From Mesorhizobium amorphae (GTDB lineage: Bacteria > Pseudomonadota > Alphaproteobacteria > Rhizobiales > Rhizobiaceae): DNA of 64,000 nucleotides. The notes under the pieces were generated by a model. It saw only the letters and a list, made by a program, of their open reading frames with translations, was not told where the DNA came from and ran no database searches. Shown in pieces: positions 51,169-59,346 of the stretch (positions are counted from its first letter, which is position 1; every line of letters starts with the position of its first letter). The position numbers and the translations under genes are program-made. Location of the stretch: contig QFNI01000005.1 of assembly GCA_003240775.1 (NCBI GenBank), positions 1 to 64,000 of the forward strand, written 5' to 3'.

Positions 51169-52859
51169 CAGAAGATGCTCCTCGAGCGCCGGCCGGCAGC
51201 CATGCGGAAGGAGCCGCCGTCGCGCTCGTCGGCGCGCTGACGCCAGCCGCTGCCATCGGCATCCGCGGGCTCTTCGAAGCGGCTTTTCGGCTTGGCCGCG
51301 GCCACATAGTCGTAGTCGTGCCACTGGATGCGCGAGGCGTAGTGCGCGAGCCCGAGCGAAACCGCAAAGTCGCCGTGTCGCTTTGCGCCGGCTGCACCCA
51401 CGCGCTCGTCGGGGATCGAGGGCACGCCGCGGATCACCTTCACCAGGCGCAGGTCCTGGACGTGCTCGGCGTCGCGCGCCAGCAGGATCGCGCCGTCTTC
51501 AAACGCCGTTCGAAGGGGCGGGAAATTCTCGTTGTACCAGTTCCGCGACAAGGTGACGGCGTGCACCAGGCCGCCCGGCCGCTGCTCGGTGTGCAGCCCG
51601 AACTCCCGTCCGAGATCTTCGGCGAGGTTCATGCCCAGGCCCGTGGCGTCGATCGCAGCGCCCAGGAGCCGGTGGGCCGCGCGCATGATGTCGGACGCGA
51701 TCGCCTTCTGCTCGGCGAACGGCACGTTGCGCATCTCCACCGTCAGGGCCGACCGGCGCGTCAGCACCTGGTCGATCGACAGAAGATGGATGATCGCCGG
51801 GTCGGACTTTCGCGCCGGATCGTAGCCGAGCGCATGGGTCCATTTCGGGTTGAGACCGGCGAGCGCCTCTTCGAGCCCTTCGGTCGCAGCCGCCAGCAGC
51901 GAGCGGCGATCCATCTCCGGCCGCTGCAGGTAGTCCAGCGGCAGCGCCATGCGGATGATCGGCGCCTCCTCCGGCTCGAGCAGCATCCGGGCTTCGATCA
52001 GGGGGGCGGTCAGCCAGGCGCCCGAACCCATGGCCGGCACGCAGAACAGCTCTTCGTCCGCGCCGTCACCGTAGAAGTCGATGATGTCCTGGCGCCACTC
52101 GGCCTCGCCCTCTGGGGTCCAGTCGATCCCGCGCACGAGGCAGATGCGCTGGTAAAGCCCTTCCATCAGCGCCTCGTCGAAGTCGATCCGCATGTGGGCG
52201 AACTTCGAACGGCCGCCCAGGATGTCCTGCACCTGGACGTTGAACTCGTTTTCGGCGCCGTTGTGGGTCGAGCAGACGACAACCTGGCCGCCCCACATCA
52301 GGAAGGCGAGCGCTGCTTTGAGCAGCTCCTTCAGGTTGTCGACAAACGCCGCCTCGTCGATGATCACCACGCCCTGCTTGCCGCGCAGCGTGCGGGGAGC
52401 CGAGGACAGCGCCAAGATCTCGAAGCCCGAGGCGAACTTGATCCGGAATGCCTGGATGAAGCGGGTCTCGCTCGGCGTCCTGGGGTCCGTGTCGTCGAAC
52501 AGGAACTCCTCTTCGGCCACAGCCGCCTGCGCGAAGGCACGGGCCCACATGCCGCATGCGTCGACGAACTCGCGCGTCATCTCCTGGCTGTACGAAATGT
52601 ACATCGCATCCATGCCGCCGGCCGCCTTCGTCCGGCCCGCGCGCAGCACGGCGTAGGAGGCAAGCCCCCAGGTGAGGCCGATACGTCGGCTCTTCTCGAT
52701 CACCAGCACCGCCGTGCCGGCCTCGAGCTTGGCAACGGTGCGGCCCTGATAGCCGAGCAGCACACCGGGCAGCCCCACCTTGCCGATCACCAAGTCCAGG
52801 TGATCGGCCGACTCCCGGCGGACCTTCTCCCATTCCTCCTTCGAAAGCGGACCGCTCAT
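51168..52859 (-). CDS. Large terminase subunit (Mu gp28-like)
   Basis: This 563-residue DNA-packaging motor has a Walker A-like AVLVIEKSRRIGLTWGLASY (about residues 51-70) and Walker B VVIIDEAAFVDN. A coupling-motif-like VVVCSTHNGAENEFN follows, and the C-terminal RNase H-type nuclease domain begins at about residue 325 with HALGYDPARKSDPAIIHLLS. The conserved acid (GYD) is in place. It is the right length for Mu-like terminases, which package by headful. Overlap with the small subunit-like gene is 4 bases. Confidence 0.9.
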   Translation of the reverse strand: MSGPLSKEEWEKVRRESADHLDLVIGKVGLPGVLLGYQGRTVAKLEAGTAVLVIEKSRRIGLTWGLASYAVLRAGRTKAAGGMDAMYISYSQEMTREFVDACGMWARAFAQAAVAEEEFLFDDTDPRTPSETRFIQAFRIKFASGFEILALSSAPRTLRGKQGVVIIDEAAFVDNLKELLKAALAFLMWGGQVVVCSTHNGAENEFNVQVQDILGGRSKFAHMRIDFDEALMEGLYQRICLVRGIDWTPEGEAEWRQDIIDFYGDGADEELFCVPAMGSGAWLTAPLIEARMLLEPEEAPIIRMALPLDYLQRPEMDRRSLLAAATEGLEEALAGLNPKWTHALGYDPARKSDPAIIHLLSIDQVLTRRSALTVEMRNVPFAEQKAIASDIMRAAHRLLGAAIDATGLGMNLAEDLGREFGLHTEQRPGGLVHAVTLSRNWYNENFPPLRTAFEDGAILLARDAEHVQDLRLVKVIRGVPSIPDERVGAAGAKRHGDFAVSLGLAHYASRIQWHDYDYVAAAKPKSRFEEPADADGSGWRQRADERDGGSFRMAAGRRSRSIF

Positions 52860-53458
52860 GCTCGCACACCCAGGATCTGCGCCTTGATGGCCTCGGCCGT
52901 CTCGGCCGTGATGCCCTTGACCTTCGCCACCTGGTCGACGGCCGCGCCGACTTCCTTCTTGAGGTCCTTCTCCAGCTTCTCGCGGCGAGCGGTGGACACG
53001 CCCTGCGCCTGAGCAGCCGCGCGCAGCGCACCCGCCAGCTCCAGCGCGTCCTTCGGCGTGAAGCCTGCTTCGCCACCGCGCTCCAGCAGCTCGAGCACGA
53101 GGCTCTTGATCATCTCGGCCGCAAAGATCGTCAGGTTGTCGGAGGTTTCCGAGCCGAAGCGCTGGGCGATGGCGTCGGCGATTTCGCGGGTCTGCTCCAG
53201 GCGCCTGGTCAGCGTCGCAAGCCGGATCGAATAGCGGTTGAACGCCGACAGGCTTGGGATCTGGAAGTCCAGCTCGCCGCGCGACTCCCGGCGCAGAGTT
53301 TCCAGCGCAGCGTGGAACTCCTGGTAGATTTCGAGCTGGGTGCGCGAGCGATCGTGCAGCGCGGCCGCCGCAGTCGCGATGATCTCACCAGCCTCCTCGG
53401 GCAGCTGCTCGATGCCGGAGAGCCGGCCACGCCCCTTGCGCTCGGGCTTCTCGGTCAC
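52856..53458 (-). CDS. DUF3486 family protein (Mu gp27-like, small terminase role)
   Basis: The 200-residue protein begins MTEKPERKGRGRLSGIEQLPEEAGEIIA, the conserved DUF3486 opening with a helix-turn-helix-like start. A long central coil (FNRYSIRLATLTRRLEQTREIADAIAQRFG) and a C-terminal helical part follow. In Mu-like phages the protein precedes the large terminase and is thought to recognise phage DNA as the small terminase. Order here is the same. Confidence 0.87.
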   Translation of the reverse strand: MTEKPERKGRGRLSGIEQLPEEAGEIIATAAAALHDRSRTQLEIYQEFHAALETLRRESRGELDFQIPSLSAFNRYSIRLATLTRRLEQTREIADAIAQRFGSETSDNLTIFAAEMIKSLVLELLERGGEAGFTPKDALELAGALRAAAQAQGVSTARREKLEKDLKKEVGAAVDQVAKVKGITAETAEAIKAQILGVRA

Positions 53459-53459
53459 G

Positions 53460-53750
53460 TCAGCCCCCGAGCGGGCGCGCCGCGATGCCGTCGATGTTGG
53501 AGCGCTGCTCGTAATGCTCGACGCCCACGCGCGTGATGGAGGCGATAAGGATCGTGCCGGCTTCCCTCAGCGTGATGGCGCCCAGCTCCTCCATCTTGCG
53601 CAGCTGGGTGCGCAGCCATTCGCGTGAGCGCGCATAGCCCTGCGCCGACAACGCGGAGTCGAGGATGGTTTCGTTCAACCGACCGTCCGGCTGGCGCGTC
53701 AGCTCGCCCAGGATCGCGAGCCGCGCCTCCACAACAAAGGTCTCGTTCAT
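53460..53750 (-). CDS. Small winged-helix-like packaging-region protein, copy 2
   Basis: This is a 96-residue protein: MNETFVVEARLAILGELTRQPDGRLNETILDSALSAQGY then SREWLRTQLRKMEELGAITLREAG, a helix-helix-wing pattern. It is clearly related to the next upstream protein: both contain ARLAIL near the N terminus, an (R)-x-x-L-I-x-x-A-x-x-x-G-x-x-R-x-x-x-R-x-Q-x-x-x-L helix and a TILxAxITxxGxxH-type wing. Mu-like phages often have two small genes here, before gp27. One-base overlaps link them. Confidence 0.72.
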   Translation of the reverse strand: MNETFVVEARLAILGELTRQPDGRLNETILDSALSAQGYARSREWLRTQLRKMEELGAITLREAGTILIASITRVGVEHYEQRSNIDGIAARPLGG

Positions 53751-54058
53751 CAGCGTGGTCCCTGTCGTTTGACGCCTTCGAGAACATGCCGGCGCATGAC
53801 ATGATCGGCGCCGGCCTCTGTGAGGATCACGAAGACGGTGCCGCCCTCTTCTCGCGTGAGCACCGCGCGCGCCTGGTCGCGCAGCCATGCAACCTGGTTG
53901 CGGACATAGCCGCGCCCGCGGTTGATCGCCTCACGCTGGATAAGCAGATCGTCGACCATCCCGATGTTCATGCGGTAGTCGACCTGTTCGGCCAGGATGC
54001 GCAGGATCGCTAGCCGCGCGGACTCGTCGTAGACGTCATCGAAGCCTTCGAAGATCAT
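53750..54058 (-). CDS. Small winged-helix-like packaging-region protein, copy 1
   Basis: This is a 102-residue protein starting MIFEGFDDVYDESARLAILRIL, then RMNIGMVDDLLIQREAINRGRGYVRNQVAWLRDQ and GGTVFVILTEAGADHV. It is paralogous to the adjacent gene (see that entry) and matches the small ArsR-like winged-helix proteins found next to gp27 in alphaproteobacterial Mu-like phages. DNA binding during packaging is plausible. Stop and next start overlap as TGATG. Confidence 0.75.
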   Translation of the reverse strand: MIFEGFDDVYDESARLAILRILAEQVDYRMNIGMVDDLLIQREAINRGRGYVRNQVAWLRDQARAVLTREEGGTVFVILTEAGADHVMRRHVLEGVKRQGPR

Positions 54059-54507
54059 GAGCCGCGTCCATCCCGGCTACGCGCGGCAGAGGCAGCCGCA
54101 TACATCTGTTCCTCGATCCGCATCAGCGAGGCGCGGTTCGCCTGAGTGGCCACGTCGATCACCTCGAAACGCCCCTCCATGCGGATGAACGACTTTTCCA
54201 GTGCGTGGATCTCGTCGCGGGTCGGGCGGTTGCGCAGCTCCGCCGCGATGTTGGCGAGCTGCAGTTCCATCCCGCCCTCCAGCGTGCCCAGCCGTTTCTC
54301 GACCCCGGACAGGCGCGTCTTGATGTCATCCACGCCGCCGGCCGTCGCGGCGATCTCTTCCTTGCCGACCAGCTTCGACTTATCGCCGACGACGAGGCCG
54401 AGCATCTTGAGGATGAACGGGAACAGCAGGCCAAGCAGGACCGCGATCGCGGCCACGGCAAGGCCGAGCGCCGGAGAGTTGTCGAAGAGGATTTTCCACG
54501 GGTCCAT
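54055..54507 (-). CDS. DUF2730 membrane-anchored coiled-coil protein (Mu gp25-like)
   Basis: This is a 150-residue protein: one membrane helix at about residues 15-40 (LGLAVAAIAVLLGLLFPFIL), then a cytoplasmic or periplasmic coiled coil with DDIKTRLSGVEKRLGTLEGGMELQLANIAAEL and a second coil containing RMEGRFEVIDVATQANRASLMRIEEQM. This is the DUF2730 layout. In Mu-like phages it lies between lysis and packaging genes, and it may take part in lysis or packaging at the membrane; the role is not known. Confidence 0.8.
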   Translation of the reverse strand: MDPWKILFDNSPALGLAVAAIAVLLGLLFPFILKMLGLVVGDKSKLVGKEEIAATAGGVDDIKTRLSGVEKRLGTLEGGMELQLANIAAELRNRPTRDEIHALEKSFIRMEGRFEVIDVATQANRASLMRIEEQMYAAASAARSRDGRGS

Positions 54508-54510
54508 CGG

Positions 54511-54927
54511 TCAGTGCTGCCGCGCGGCTGCGCCCAGGTATGCGGTGGTCGCGACCGACGCCAAGGCGAACGATGTGAAGGTGCGGGCGAGGATCGGGGC
54601 GTCCCCCGTCCAGAAGTTCGCGGCGATGATGGCCCAGAGACCCGAGGCCATCGCCATAGCGAAGAAGCGAACCCATCCCGCCCAACGACGCGGCCAAAGC
54701 GCAACAATCTGCGCTCCGATGACCGCAAAGATGATCGTTGCCCAGCTGCTCGGCTCCAACGCGGAGAACCCGGAGTAGCGTGGGAGCCGGAAGGTGTCGG
54801 GGCTGGTCAAAAGGAACTGCGCCCAGCTCGACAGGATCACGAGGCTGAGCAGCTCCACCGGGCGTGCGTGGTCGCGGAAGAACAACTCTGAGACTACCTT
54901 CGCTAGCTTAGGCCGCTTCTGTTCCAT
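54511..54927 (-). CDS. Four-helix membrane protein in the lysis region, holin candidate (138 aa)
   Basis: A charged N terminus (MEQKRPKLAKVVSELFFRDH) is followed by four hydrophobic helices: VELLSLVILSSWAQFLL, WATIIFAVIGAQIVALW, VRFFAMAMASGLWAIIAANF and an Ala/Ser-rich last helix. A GC-poor leader precedes it. The gene sits between the coiled-coil DUF2730 gene and another membrane gene in the lysis block, so it is a fair holin candidate, but no holin family signature is certain. Confidence 0.55.
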   Translation of the reverse strand: MEQKRPKLAKVVSELFFRDHARPVELLSLVILSSWAQFLLTSPDTFRLPRYSGFSALEPSSWATIIFAVIGAQIVALWPRRWAGWVRFFAMAMASGLWAIIAANFWTGDAPILARTFTSFALASVATTAYLGAAARQH

Positions 54928-54935
54928 GGCGCGTT

Positions 54936-55484
54936 TCAGGTCCCCGCGATGAGCGAGCCGCGGACCGAGCGCACGCCGGCACTCGCCTCGATCTCAGGAT
55001 CGACCAGGATGCCTTCCAGGCGCGCCTCGGCCATCTGGGCCAAGTCCTCGGGGCTCTTGGCGAAGTGCTTCAGCGCGCCGGGGAACTGCTTCTGCGCGTA
55101 GGACACGATCAGCGCCACGGCTTCGCTCTTCAGGTTGACCGGGATGCCGCCTATGGCGAAATCGCGAAGCTTGGTCAGCGCGAAGCTGGCAGCCTTCTCC
55201 ATGCCGGCCTCGACCACAGCCCGCTGCAGGGCGTTCTCCTTCAGCCCAGCGAGACGGAACAGACGCATCGCCAGCCAACCGCCGAACACCACGAACGCCA
55301 CGATCACGACCGGGCCGAGCCACTGGATGAGCGTCACGGCGGTGGGCCCGAGGTCCACCGTGGTGGACTCGGCCGCAAACGCGCGGACAAGCAGGAGCAG
55401 GAAGAAGACGAGGGCCGCGGTCGCGACGACGAGCATGCCACGCTCGAAGGCTAGGAGGCGCTTGACAGAAGGAGGGAAGAACAT
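54936..55484 (-). CDS. Membrane protein next to the amidase, holin/spanin-region (182 aa)
   Basis: From the ATG at 55484 (good GGAGGG ribosome site): MFFPPSVKRLLAFERGMLVVATAALVFFLLLLV is helix 1, and a second helix lies at about residues 50-75 (LIQWLGPVVIVAFVVFGGWLAM). A soluble helical domain of about 105 residues follows. It lies directly after the endolysin, the usual holin position. The long soluble tail is larger than in typical holins. Function inferred from position only. Confidence 0.55.
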   Translation of the reverse strand: MFFPPSVKRLLAFERGMLVVATAALVFFLLLLVRAFAAESTTVDLGPTAVTLIQWLGPVVIVAFVVFGGWLAMRLFRLAGLKENALQRAVVEAGMEKAASFALTKLRDFAIGGIPVNLKSEAVALIVSYAQKQFPGALKHFAKSPEDLAQMAEARLEGILVDPEIEASAGVRSVRGSLIAGT

Positions 55485-55513
55485 GGCCGGGTCTCTAGTT
55501 TTGAAAGGGGTGG

Positions 55514-56233
55514 CTAGGCCGCGCGCCTCGGCGTGGTGACGGACTGCAGGGCGGCAAGCGTGCGCGCGTCGAACCCGCCCGTCTGCTCCAGCCTCTGGGC
55601 GAGCTGGAAGCCCTTGATGGCGGCGCGGGTGCGCGGGCCCACGATCCCGTCGATCGGCCCGAACTGGTAGCCGGCGAGCACAAGCAGGCGCTGGCCCTCG
55701 ACGGCGTCGAAGTCGGGGGCCTTGGGCACGAGGGGGGCTGCCATGTCCCAGTTGCCGCGGATATCTGCGGCGGGCAGCTGGTTGGCGCGCGCCCACGGGA
55801 TCGCGTCGAAGCAGGGGCACTGCTTGATCCACTCGGCCGGCCGGATCACGCCGTCGCGGTCGCCATCGGGCGACAGGTCGCGATGCCCGCAGATCTTCGC
55901 CTGCGGATAGCGGTCGACCAGATCGCCAGCCAGCGTGAGCAGCGCGCCCCACTGCGGGGTGGTCATGTTGTTTTCGGCCTTGCCGCGCTCGTCGACGCCG
56001 CCCACGAGCGAGACGCCGACAGAGGTTGCATTCCAGCCGGCGACATGGGCGCCCACCATGTTCTCTGCGCGCCCACGCTCGACGCGGCCGTCGCGGCGGA
56101 TCACCCAGTGGTAGCCGATGTCGGAGAAGCCGCGCGCCTTGTGCATCTGGCGCACTTCCTTCACGCCGATGTCCATGCTCGGCGTGGTGGCCGTGACATG
56201 GATGACGATCAGGGTGGTTTTCTTGCGGAGCAT
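55514..56233 (-). CDS. N-acetylmuramoyl-L-alanine amidase endolysin with peptidoglycan-binding domain
   Basis: This is a 239-residue protein from the ATG at 56233. An amidase_2 domain occupies about residues 5-150: IVIHVTATTP, VRQMHKARGFSDIGYHWVIRRDG, VGVSLVGG and ICGHRDLSPDGDRDG, with zinc-ligand histidines in IHVT, GYHW and GHRD. A C-terminal peptidoglycan-binding domain follows (about residues 180-232: GPIDGIVGPRTRAAIKGFQLAQRL). No signal peptide is seen, so release through a holin is expected. It is the first gene of the lysis block, right after the Mor-type activator. Confidence 0.9.
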   Translation of the reverse strand: MLRKKTTLIVIHVTATTPSMDIGVKEVRQMHKARGFSDIGYHWVIRRDGRVERGRAENMVGAHVAGWNATSVGVSLVGGVDERGKAENNMTTPQWGALLTLAGDLVDRYPQAKICGHRDLSPDGDRDGVIRPAEWIKQCPCFDAIPWARANQLPAADIRGNWDMAAPLVPKAPDFDAVEGQRLLVLAGYQFGPIDGIVGPRTRAAIKGFQLAQRLEQTGGFDARTLAALQSVTTPRRAA

Positions 56234-56332
56234 GGGGCCACTCGACGGGAGGGGCCAAAGGGGCCCGTGACGAGTGCCGTTGTCGCCTTTCAGGCGTTCT
56301 GCGTCGGGGGGCTGAAATTGCCCTCCCACCGA

Positions 56333-56725
56333 CTAGAGGAGGGTGCCGCCCTCGTCGTCTTCGCCGCCGCGCATGCGCCGGCGGTGGTTCTTCACCGTGG
56401 AGCGGGCAACGCCGAGGCTCTTGGTGATCCGGTTGATGGATAAACCGTTCCCGGTCATTTCGGCAATGGCACGCCAGCGCCGGCGCTTCTCGCCCACAAG
56501 CGCAGGCGGAATGTCGATCTTCGAGCCCCCGAACTCAGAGGCGAGCGCCTGGGCCGCGTCCATGCCGACGAGCTGCGGCAACCAGTGGCGGGCGGGGAAA
56601 CGGCGGGGAATGTAGACCGTCTGGCATCCCTTCTCCCGGCCGAGCAGCAGCGCTGCACGGATGCCGGCGACCTCGGCGATCCGGTTGAGAAGGGGCGAGA
56701 GCCAAGCTTGGTCGCGCTCGGACAT
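56333..56725 (-). CDS. Mor/C-family middle-late transcription activator
   Basis: This 130-residue protein from the ATG at 56725 has a helical dimerisation part (LLNRIAEVAGIRAALLLGREKGCQTVYIP) and DAAQALASEFGGSKIDIPPA. A C-terminal helix-turn-helix (MTGNGLSINRITKSLGVARSTVKNH) follows. The IYIPrr and L-A-x-x-F-G-G-x-x-I-x-I-P pattern belongs to Mu Mor/C activators, which turn on middle or late promoters. It lies exactly between early and lysis/late blocks. The 99 bases after it (56234-56332) are the obvious place for its target promoter. Confidence 0.82.
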   Translation of the reverse strand: MSERDQAWLSPLLNRIAEVAGIRAALLLGREKGCQTVYIPRRFPARHWLPQLVGMDAAQALASEFGGSKIDIPPALVGEKRRRWRAIAEMTGNGLSINRITKSLGVARSTVKNHRRRMRGGEDDEGGTLL

Positions 56726-56964
56726 TAGGGGCCGAACCGAAGCCCGCGGATGGTGCTCGACATGGTGCGGCCCTTCTTCGATCCATGCCAGACGAGGCGC
56801 AGCGTGAAGGTGCCGTTCTTGCAGCGGTGAAATGCAGAATGGCGCGTCAGCGTCCATTGATCGTCGAGCTTCGCCAGCGCCATGGTGGCGATCTCATGCG
56901 CGGCGAACCGCTCGATCACCTCCCATGGAGCATTCACCCGGCCGTACTTCTGACGCTTCGCCAT
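56725..56964 (-). CDS. Small phage protein (79 aa), unknown
   Basis: MAKRQKYGRVNAPWEVIERF opens a basic, compact protein with HRCKNGTFTLRLVWHGSKKGR and one central Cys. Two adjacent ATGs exist (56967 and 56964); the second has better spacing from GGAG. It is coupled to the methyltransferase gene before it and to the Mor gene after it. No family recognised. Confidence 0.5.
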   Translation of the reverse strand: MAKRQKYGRVNAPWEVIERFAAHEIATMALAKLDDQWTLTRHSAFHRCKNGTFTLRLVWHGSKKGRTMSSTIRGLRFGP

Positions 56965-57542
56965 CATGCCGACTCCGAAAACTTGGCGGTCTCGTTTCCC
57001 CACACGGCGTGGCCCGGCCAGGGCTCGCGGGCGAACAACTCGCAGGCGAAGGCGTCGGGGAGCAGCTGCTCCACCATCGCGCGCATCTCGGGCGGCTTGC
57101 GGGAGTGCTCGCGGCGGACGGCCTCAATCACGTTACGGACGGACTTGCTCTGGGTCCTGGGCTCGCCGATCGTGCCGAGGAGGAACGGCTCGCAGGCCGA
57201 GCGCAGGGTATAGCCCGTGCCGAAGCAGAGCCCGCCCTTCGTGCCGCGCTTCACCCAGGCGCCGCCCGTGGCATAGCGGAAGCCCCAGGCGCGCATGACG
57301 CGGAGGCCCTGCTCGATGTGCGGCCAGGTGGTCCACATGAACAGCATGCAGTCCTTGCCGGCGAGGTCGCGCACGGGGAGCGCGGAGATCTCCGCTTCCC
57401 CCATCGTGGCGTAGTGCGCCTCGGGGTTGCGGTCGTGGCCCTTCGTCTGGTCCTTCGAGCGCAGCTCGAACTTCCAGGGCGGGTCCGCGACGATCGCGCC
57501 GTAGGAGAAGGGGCGCAGGGGGTCGAAAGGCCAGGACTGCAT
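56964..57542 (-). CDS. MT-A70 family adenine-N6 methyltransferase, phage-borne
   Basis: This 192-residue enzyme has catalytic motif ADPPWKFELRS (DPPW), then HYATMGEAEISALPV, CMLFMWTTWPHIEQGLRVMRAWGF and a C-terminal HSRKPPEMRAMVEQLLPDAF with the KP(P)EM pattern. The MT-A70 family methylates adenine in DNA or RNA; phage members of this short type usually modify DNA and may defeat host restriction. It is expressed early, unlike the D12 methylase at the other end of the phage. Confidence 0.87.
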   Translation of the reverse strand: MQSWPFDPLRPFSYGAIVADPPWKFELRSKDQTKGHDRNPEAHYATMGEAEISALPVRDLAGKDCMLFMWTTWPHIEQGLRVMRAWGFRYATGGAWVKRGTKGGLCFGTGYTLRSACEPFLLGTIGEPRTQSKSVRNVIEAVRREHSRKPPEMRAMVEQLLPDAFACELFAREPWPGHAVWGNETAKFSESA

Positions 57543-57943
57543 CAGATGCCAGCCCCCGCGTCTCGGATCGGATCACCCTTCGCCCACTCGGCCAGGTGAT
57601 CCAGCAGCGCGACTTTCGCTTCGTGGAGCTTAGCCTCTGCCTCGCGGATCGCCGCAACATGCGGCTGCATCGCTTCGGAGGCCCGGCGTTGGATGCCGCT
57701 TAGCTCTTGGCTGCTGCCGACCGCACGGAGGTAGTTGATGCCATGCATCTGACGGTGGGTTTCCATGCCCGCGATGCCGTACTGCTCGACCAGCACTTCG
57801 TTGTTCTCGATCGAGAACCACAGGACTTTGCCGAACCACCATTCGTAGGGCGCCGTGAACTGCCCACCGATCAGCACAGTGTCGCCGATCTCCAAGATCG
57901 GCTTGCCGAGGCGGATGGTCTTTTCTTTGCGACGCCTGCTCAT
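57542..57943 (-). CDS. Early phage protein (133 aa), unknown
   Basis: The protein begins basic MSRRRKEKTIRLGKPILEIG, then has an SH3-like strand-rich part (DTVLIGGQFTAPYEWWFGKVLWFSIENNEVLVEQYG) and a C-terminal helix (AAIREAEAKLHEAKVALLDHLAEWA). The basic start plus small barrel could bind nucleic acid. No family recognised. Coupled to gemA by a 4-base overlap. Confidence 0.5.
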   Translation of the reverse strand: MSRRRKEKTIRLGKPILEIGDTVLIGGQFTAPYEWWFGKVLWFSIENNEVLVEQYGIAGMETHRQMHGINYLRAVGSSQELSGIQRRASEAMQPHVAAIREAEAKLHEAKVALLDHLAEWAKGDPIRDAGAGI

Positions 57944-58512
57944 AGCTTCCGCCCCTTCCGCACGCGCCGGCCGAGCGCCTGCATCATCGCCACGAGGTCC
58001 AGCTCGGGCTCCATGTCGATCGGCGGCTCGCCGAGGATGCGCAGCTGGGCGGAGATCACGGCGCGCTGGCGGGCCGGGCCGTCGTCAGTGCCGGTTTTCG
58101 GCCACTCGACGCCTGCGCCCCGCGCCATCCAGCCTTTCAGCGCCTCGATCACACGCGCGGCCTCGGCCGCGTCGCGGAGCCAGCGCATGTGGTCGATGCC
58201 CGTCTGCCGCCGCACGAAGGAGATCAGCGCGGAGTCGGAGCGGTCACGCACGAGGCCGAGATGGTAGGCGGAGATCCAGTAGGCCTGCAGGATGCCCGCG
58301 AAACGCCCTTTGAAGGGCTGTTCAGAGCGCGTTGAAGGGGCCTTCGGCGTGAAGCCCTGCCGGCGCATGGCAGCCAGCACGTTCTCTTGCTGGGCCGAGG
58401 TCAAGCCCTTGGCAGAGCGATGGCCCGTCTCGCGCTCGAGGAGATCGCGATAGGTGTCGTCGTCCAGGCCGAGCTGCTTCTTGGCGACGTGGATGGCGGC
58501 GAGCGCGGTCAT
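57940..58512 (-). CDS. gemA: GemA family protein (DUF1018)
   Basis: This 190-residue protein of the Mu GemA type contains AAIHVAKKQLGLDDDTYRDLLERETGHRSAKGLTSAQQENVL at the N terminus. It also has GRFAGILQAYWISAYHLGLVRDRSDSALISFVRRQTGIDHMRWL in the middle. In Mu, GemA alters host gene expression and DNA topology and is an early gene. The C-terminal third is variable. It confirms that this block is the semi-essential early region. Confidence 0.9.
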   Translation of the reverse strand: MTALAAIHVAKKQLGLDDDTYRDLLERETGHRSAKGLTSAQQENVLAAMRRQGFTPKAPSTRSEQPFKGRFAGILQAYWISAYHLGLVRDRSDSALISFVRRQTGIDHMRWLRDAAEAARVIEALKGWMARGAGVEWPKTGTDDGPARQRAVISAQLRILGEPPIDMEPELDLVAMMQALGRRVRKGRKL

Positions 58513-58775
58513 CGTGGCATGCCTCCGTCCTGATCCCTCATCAGGATTTCGTAGGCTATCCGCCCCCAGAAGGGGTCCTTTTCCATATGGTTGAGCGCGA
58601 CTGCCTGCTGCAGCCCGCGGGCCAAGTTGAACACGAGCTGATCCAAACTCCGCGGACCATTCCAGCCCGCGTCGGGAATAGTCATCAACTCGGATTTGGC
58701 GTCGGCGAGGTGAGCGAGCAGAAAGAGTGCCGAGCTAGCGCGGTACTGGGGCGGTTTCCTGCGAGGCGTCCTCAT
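58509..58775 (-). CDS. Small early phage protein (88 aa), unknown
   Basis: MRTPRRKPPQYRASSALFLL begins a basic, then helical protein. A DQLVFNLARGLQQAVALNHM segment looks like an amphipathic helix, and the C terminus is DPFWGRIAYEILMRDQDGG. Soluble, no cysteine. Four-base overlaps with both neighbours place it in the early operon. No family recognised. Confidence 0.5.
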   Translation of the reverse strand: MRTPRRKPPQYRASSALFLLAHLADAKSELMTIPDAGWNGPRSLDQLVFNLARGLQQAVALNHMEKDPFWGRIAYEILMRDQDGGMPR

Positions 58776-59101
58776 GTACGCTCTCCCATGGTCGGGCGCT
58801 CGCCGCGTTCGGCCAGCGCTTCCAGGTCGGGGATCAGCTCGGGCCAGATCTCGGAGCGCTCGTAGACCCAGCCCGGCAGGCATTCATGGCCGTAGTGCCG
58901 GTTCACTCGGAAGAAGCCGGGCAGGTTCGCCCAAGTCGTGATCCACTCGCCACGGCGCGGCCGGGCAAGATCTACGTGCATGACGGAGTGCGCGCCCATG
59001 GTGGACGGGTCGGCGATGGCGAGCCGCAGGGCGGCTGCAGCCTGGCGCGCCGTTTCGCGCTCGGCGTCGGTCGGGGAAGGGAGGGCGAGCTGGCGCATCA
59101 C
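58772..59101 (-). CDS. Early phage protein (109 aa), unknown
   Basis: The N-terminal helix (TDAERETARQAAAALRLAIA) is followed by HSVMHVDLARPRRGEWITTWANLPGFFRVNRHYGHECLPG, which carries three His and one Cys close together and could hold a metal. It then ends in a helical tail. It is joined to its neighbours by overlaps. No family recognised. Confidence 0.5.
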   Translation of the reverse strand: MMRQLALPSPTDAERETARQAAAALRLAIADPSTMGAHSVMHVDLARPRRGEWITTWANLPGFFRVNRHYGHECLPGWVYERSEIWPELIPDLEALAERGERPTMGERT

Positions 59102-59346
59102 TCCGTGCTCCCGAAAAATGGGATTTGCAGCAGCGGCTCATGCGTGACCGCTTTGGCCTTGCCCTTCTTGGGCTTCGCGGAAGCCTCGGCCTGCTCGCGT
59201 TGGATGCGACCGAGGTTGTCCAGTATGGCGCCTAGGGAGTAGCTGTCGCGGACCTCGATCTCGATCTTCACGACCGAGTTCTGACCCTTCGTCGCCGCAC
59301 CGTAGGAGCGGAGACGGCTATGCTCGTCGAGGTAGATGACGGCCAT
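59098..59346 (-). CDS. Small early phage protein (82 aa), unknown
   Basis: Beta-strand start MAVIYLDEHSRLRSYGAATK, then VKIEIEVRDSYSLGAILDNL and a lysine-rich linker (KPKKGKAKAV). The basic linker suggests nucleic-acid contact. It overlaps the HNH-like gene by one base. No family recognised. Confidence 0.5.
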   Translation of the reverse strand: MAVIYLDEHSRLRSYGAATKGQNSVVKIEIEVRDSYSLGAILDNLGRIQREQAEASAKPKKGKAKAVTHEPLLQIPFFGSTE

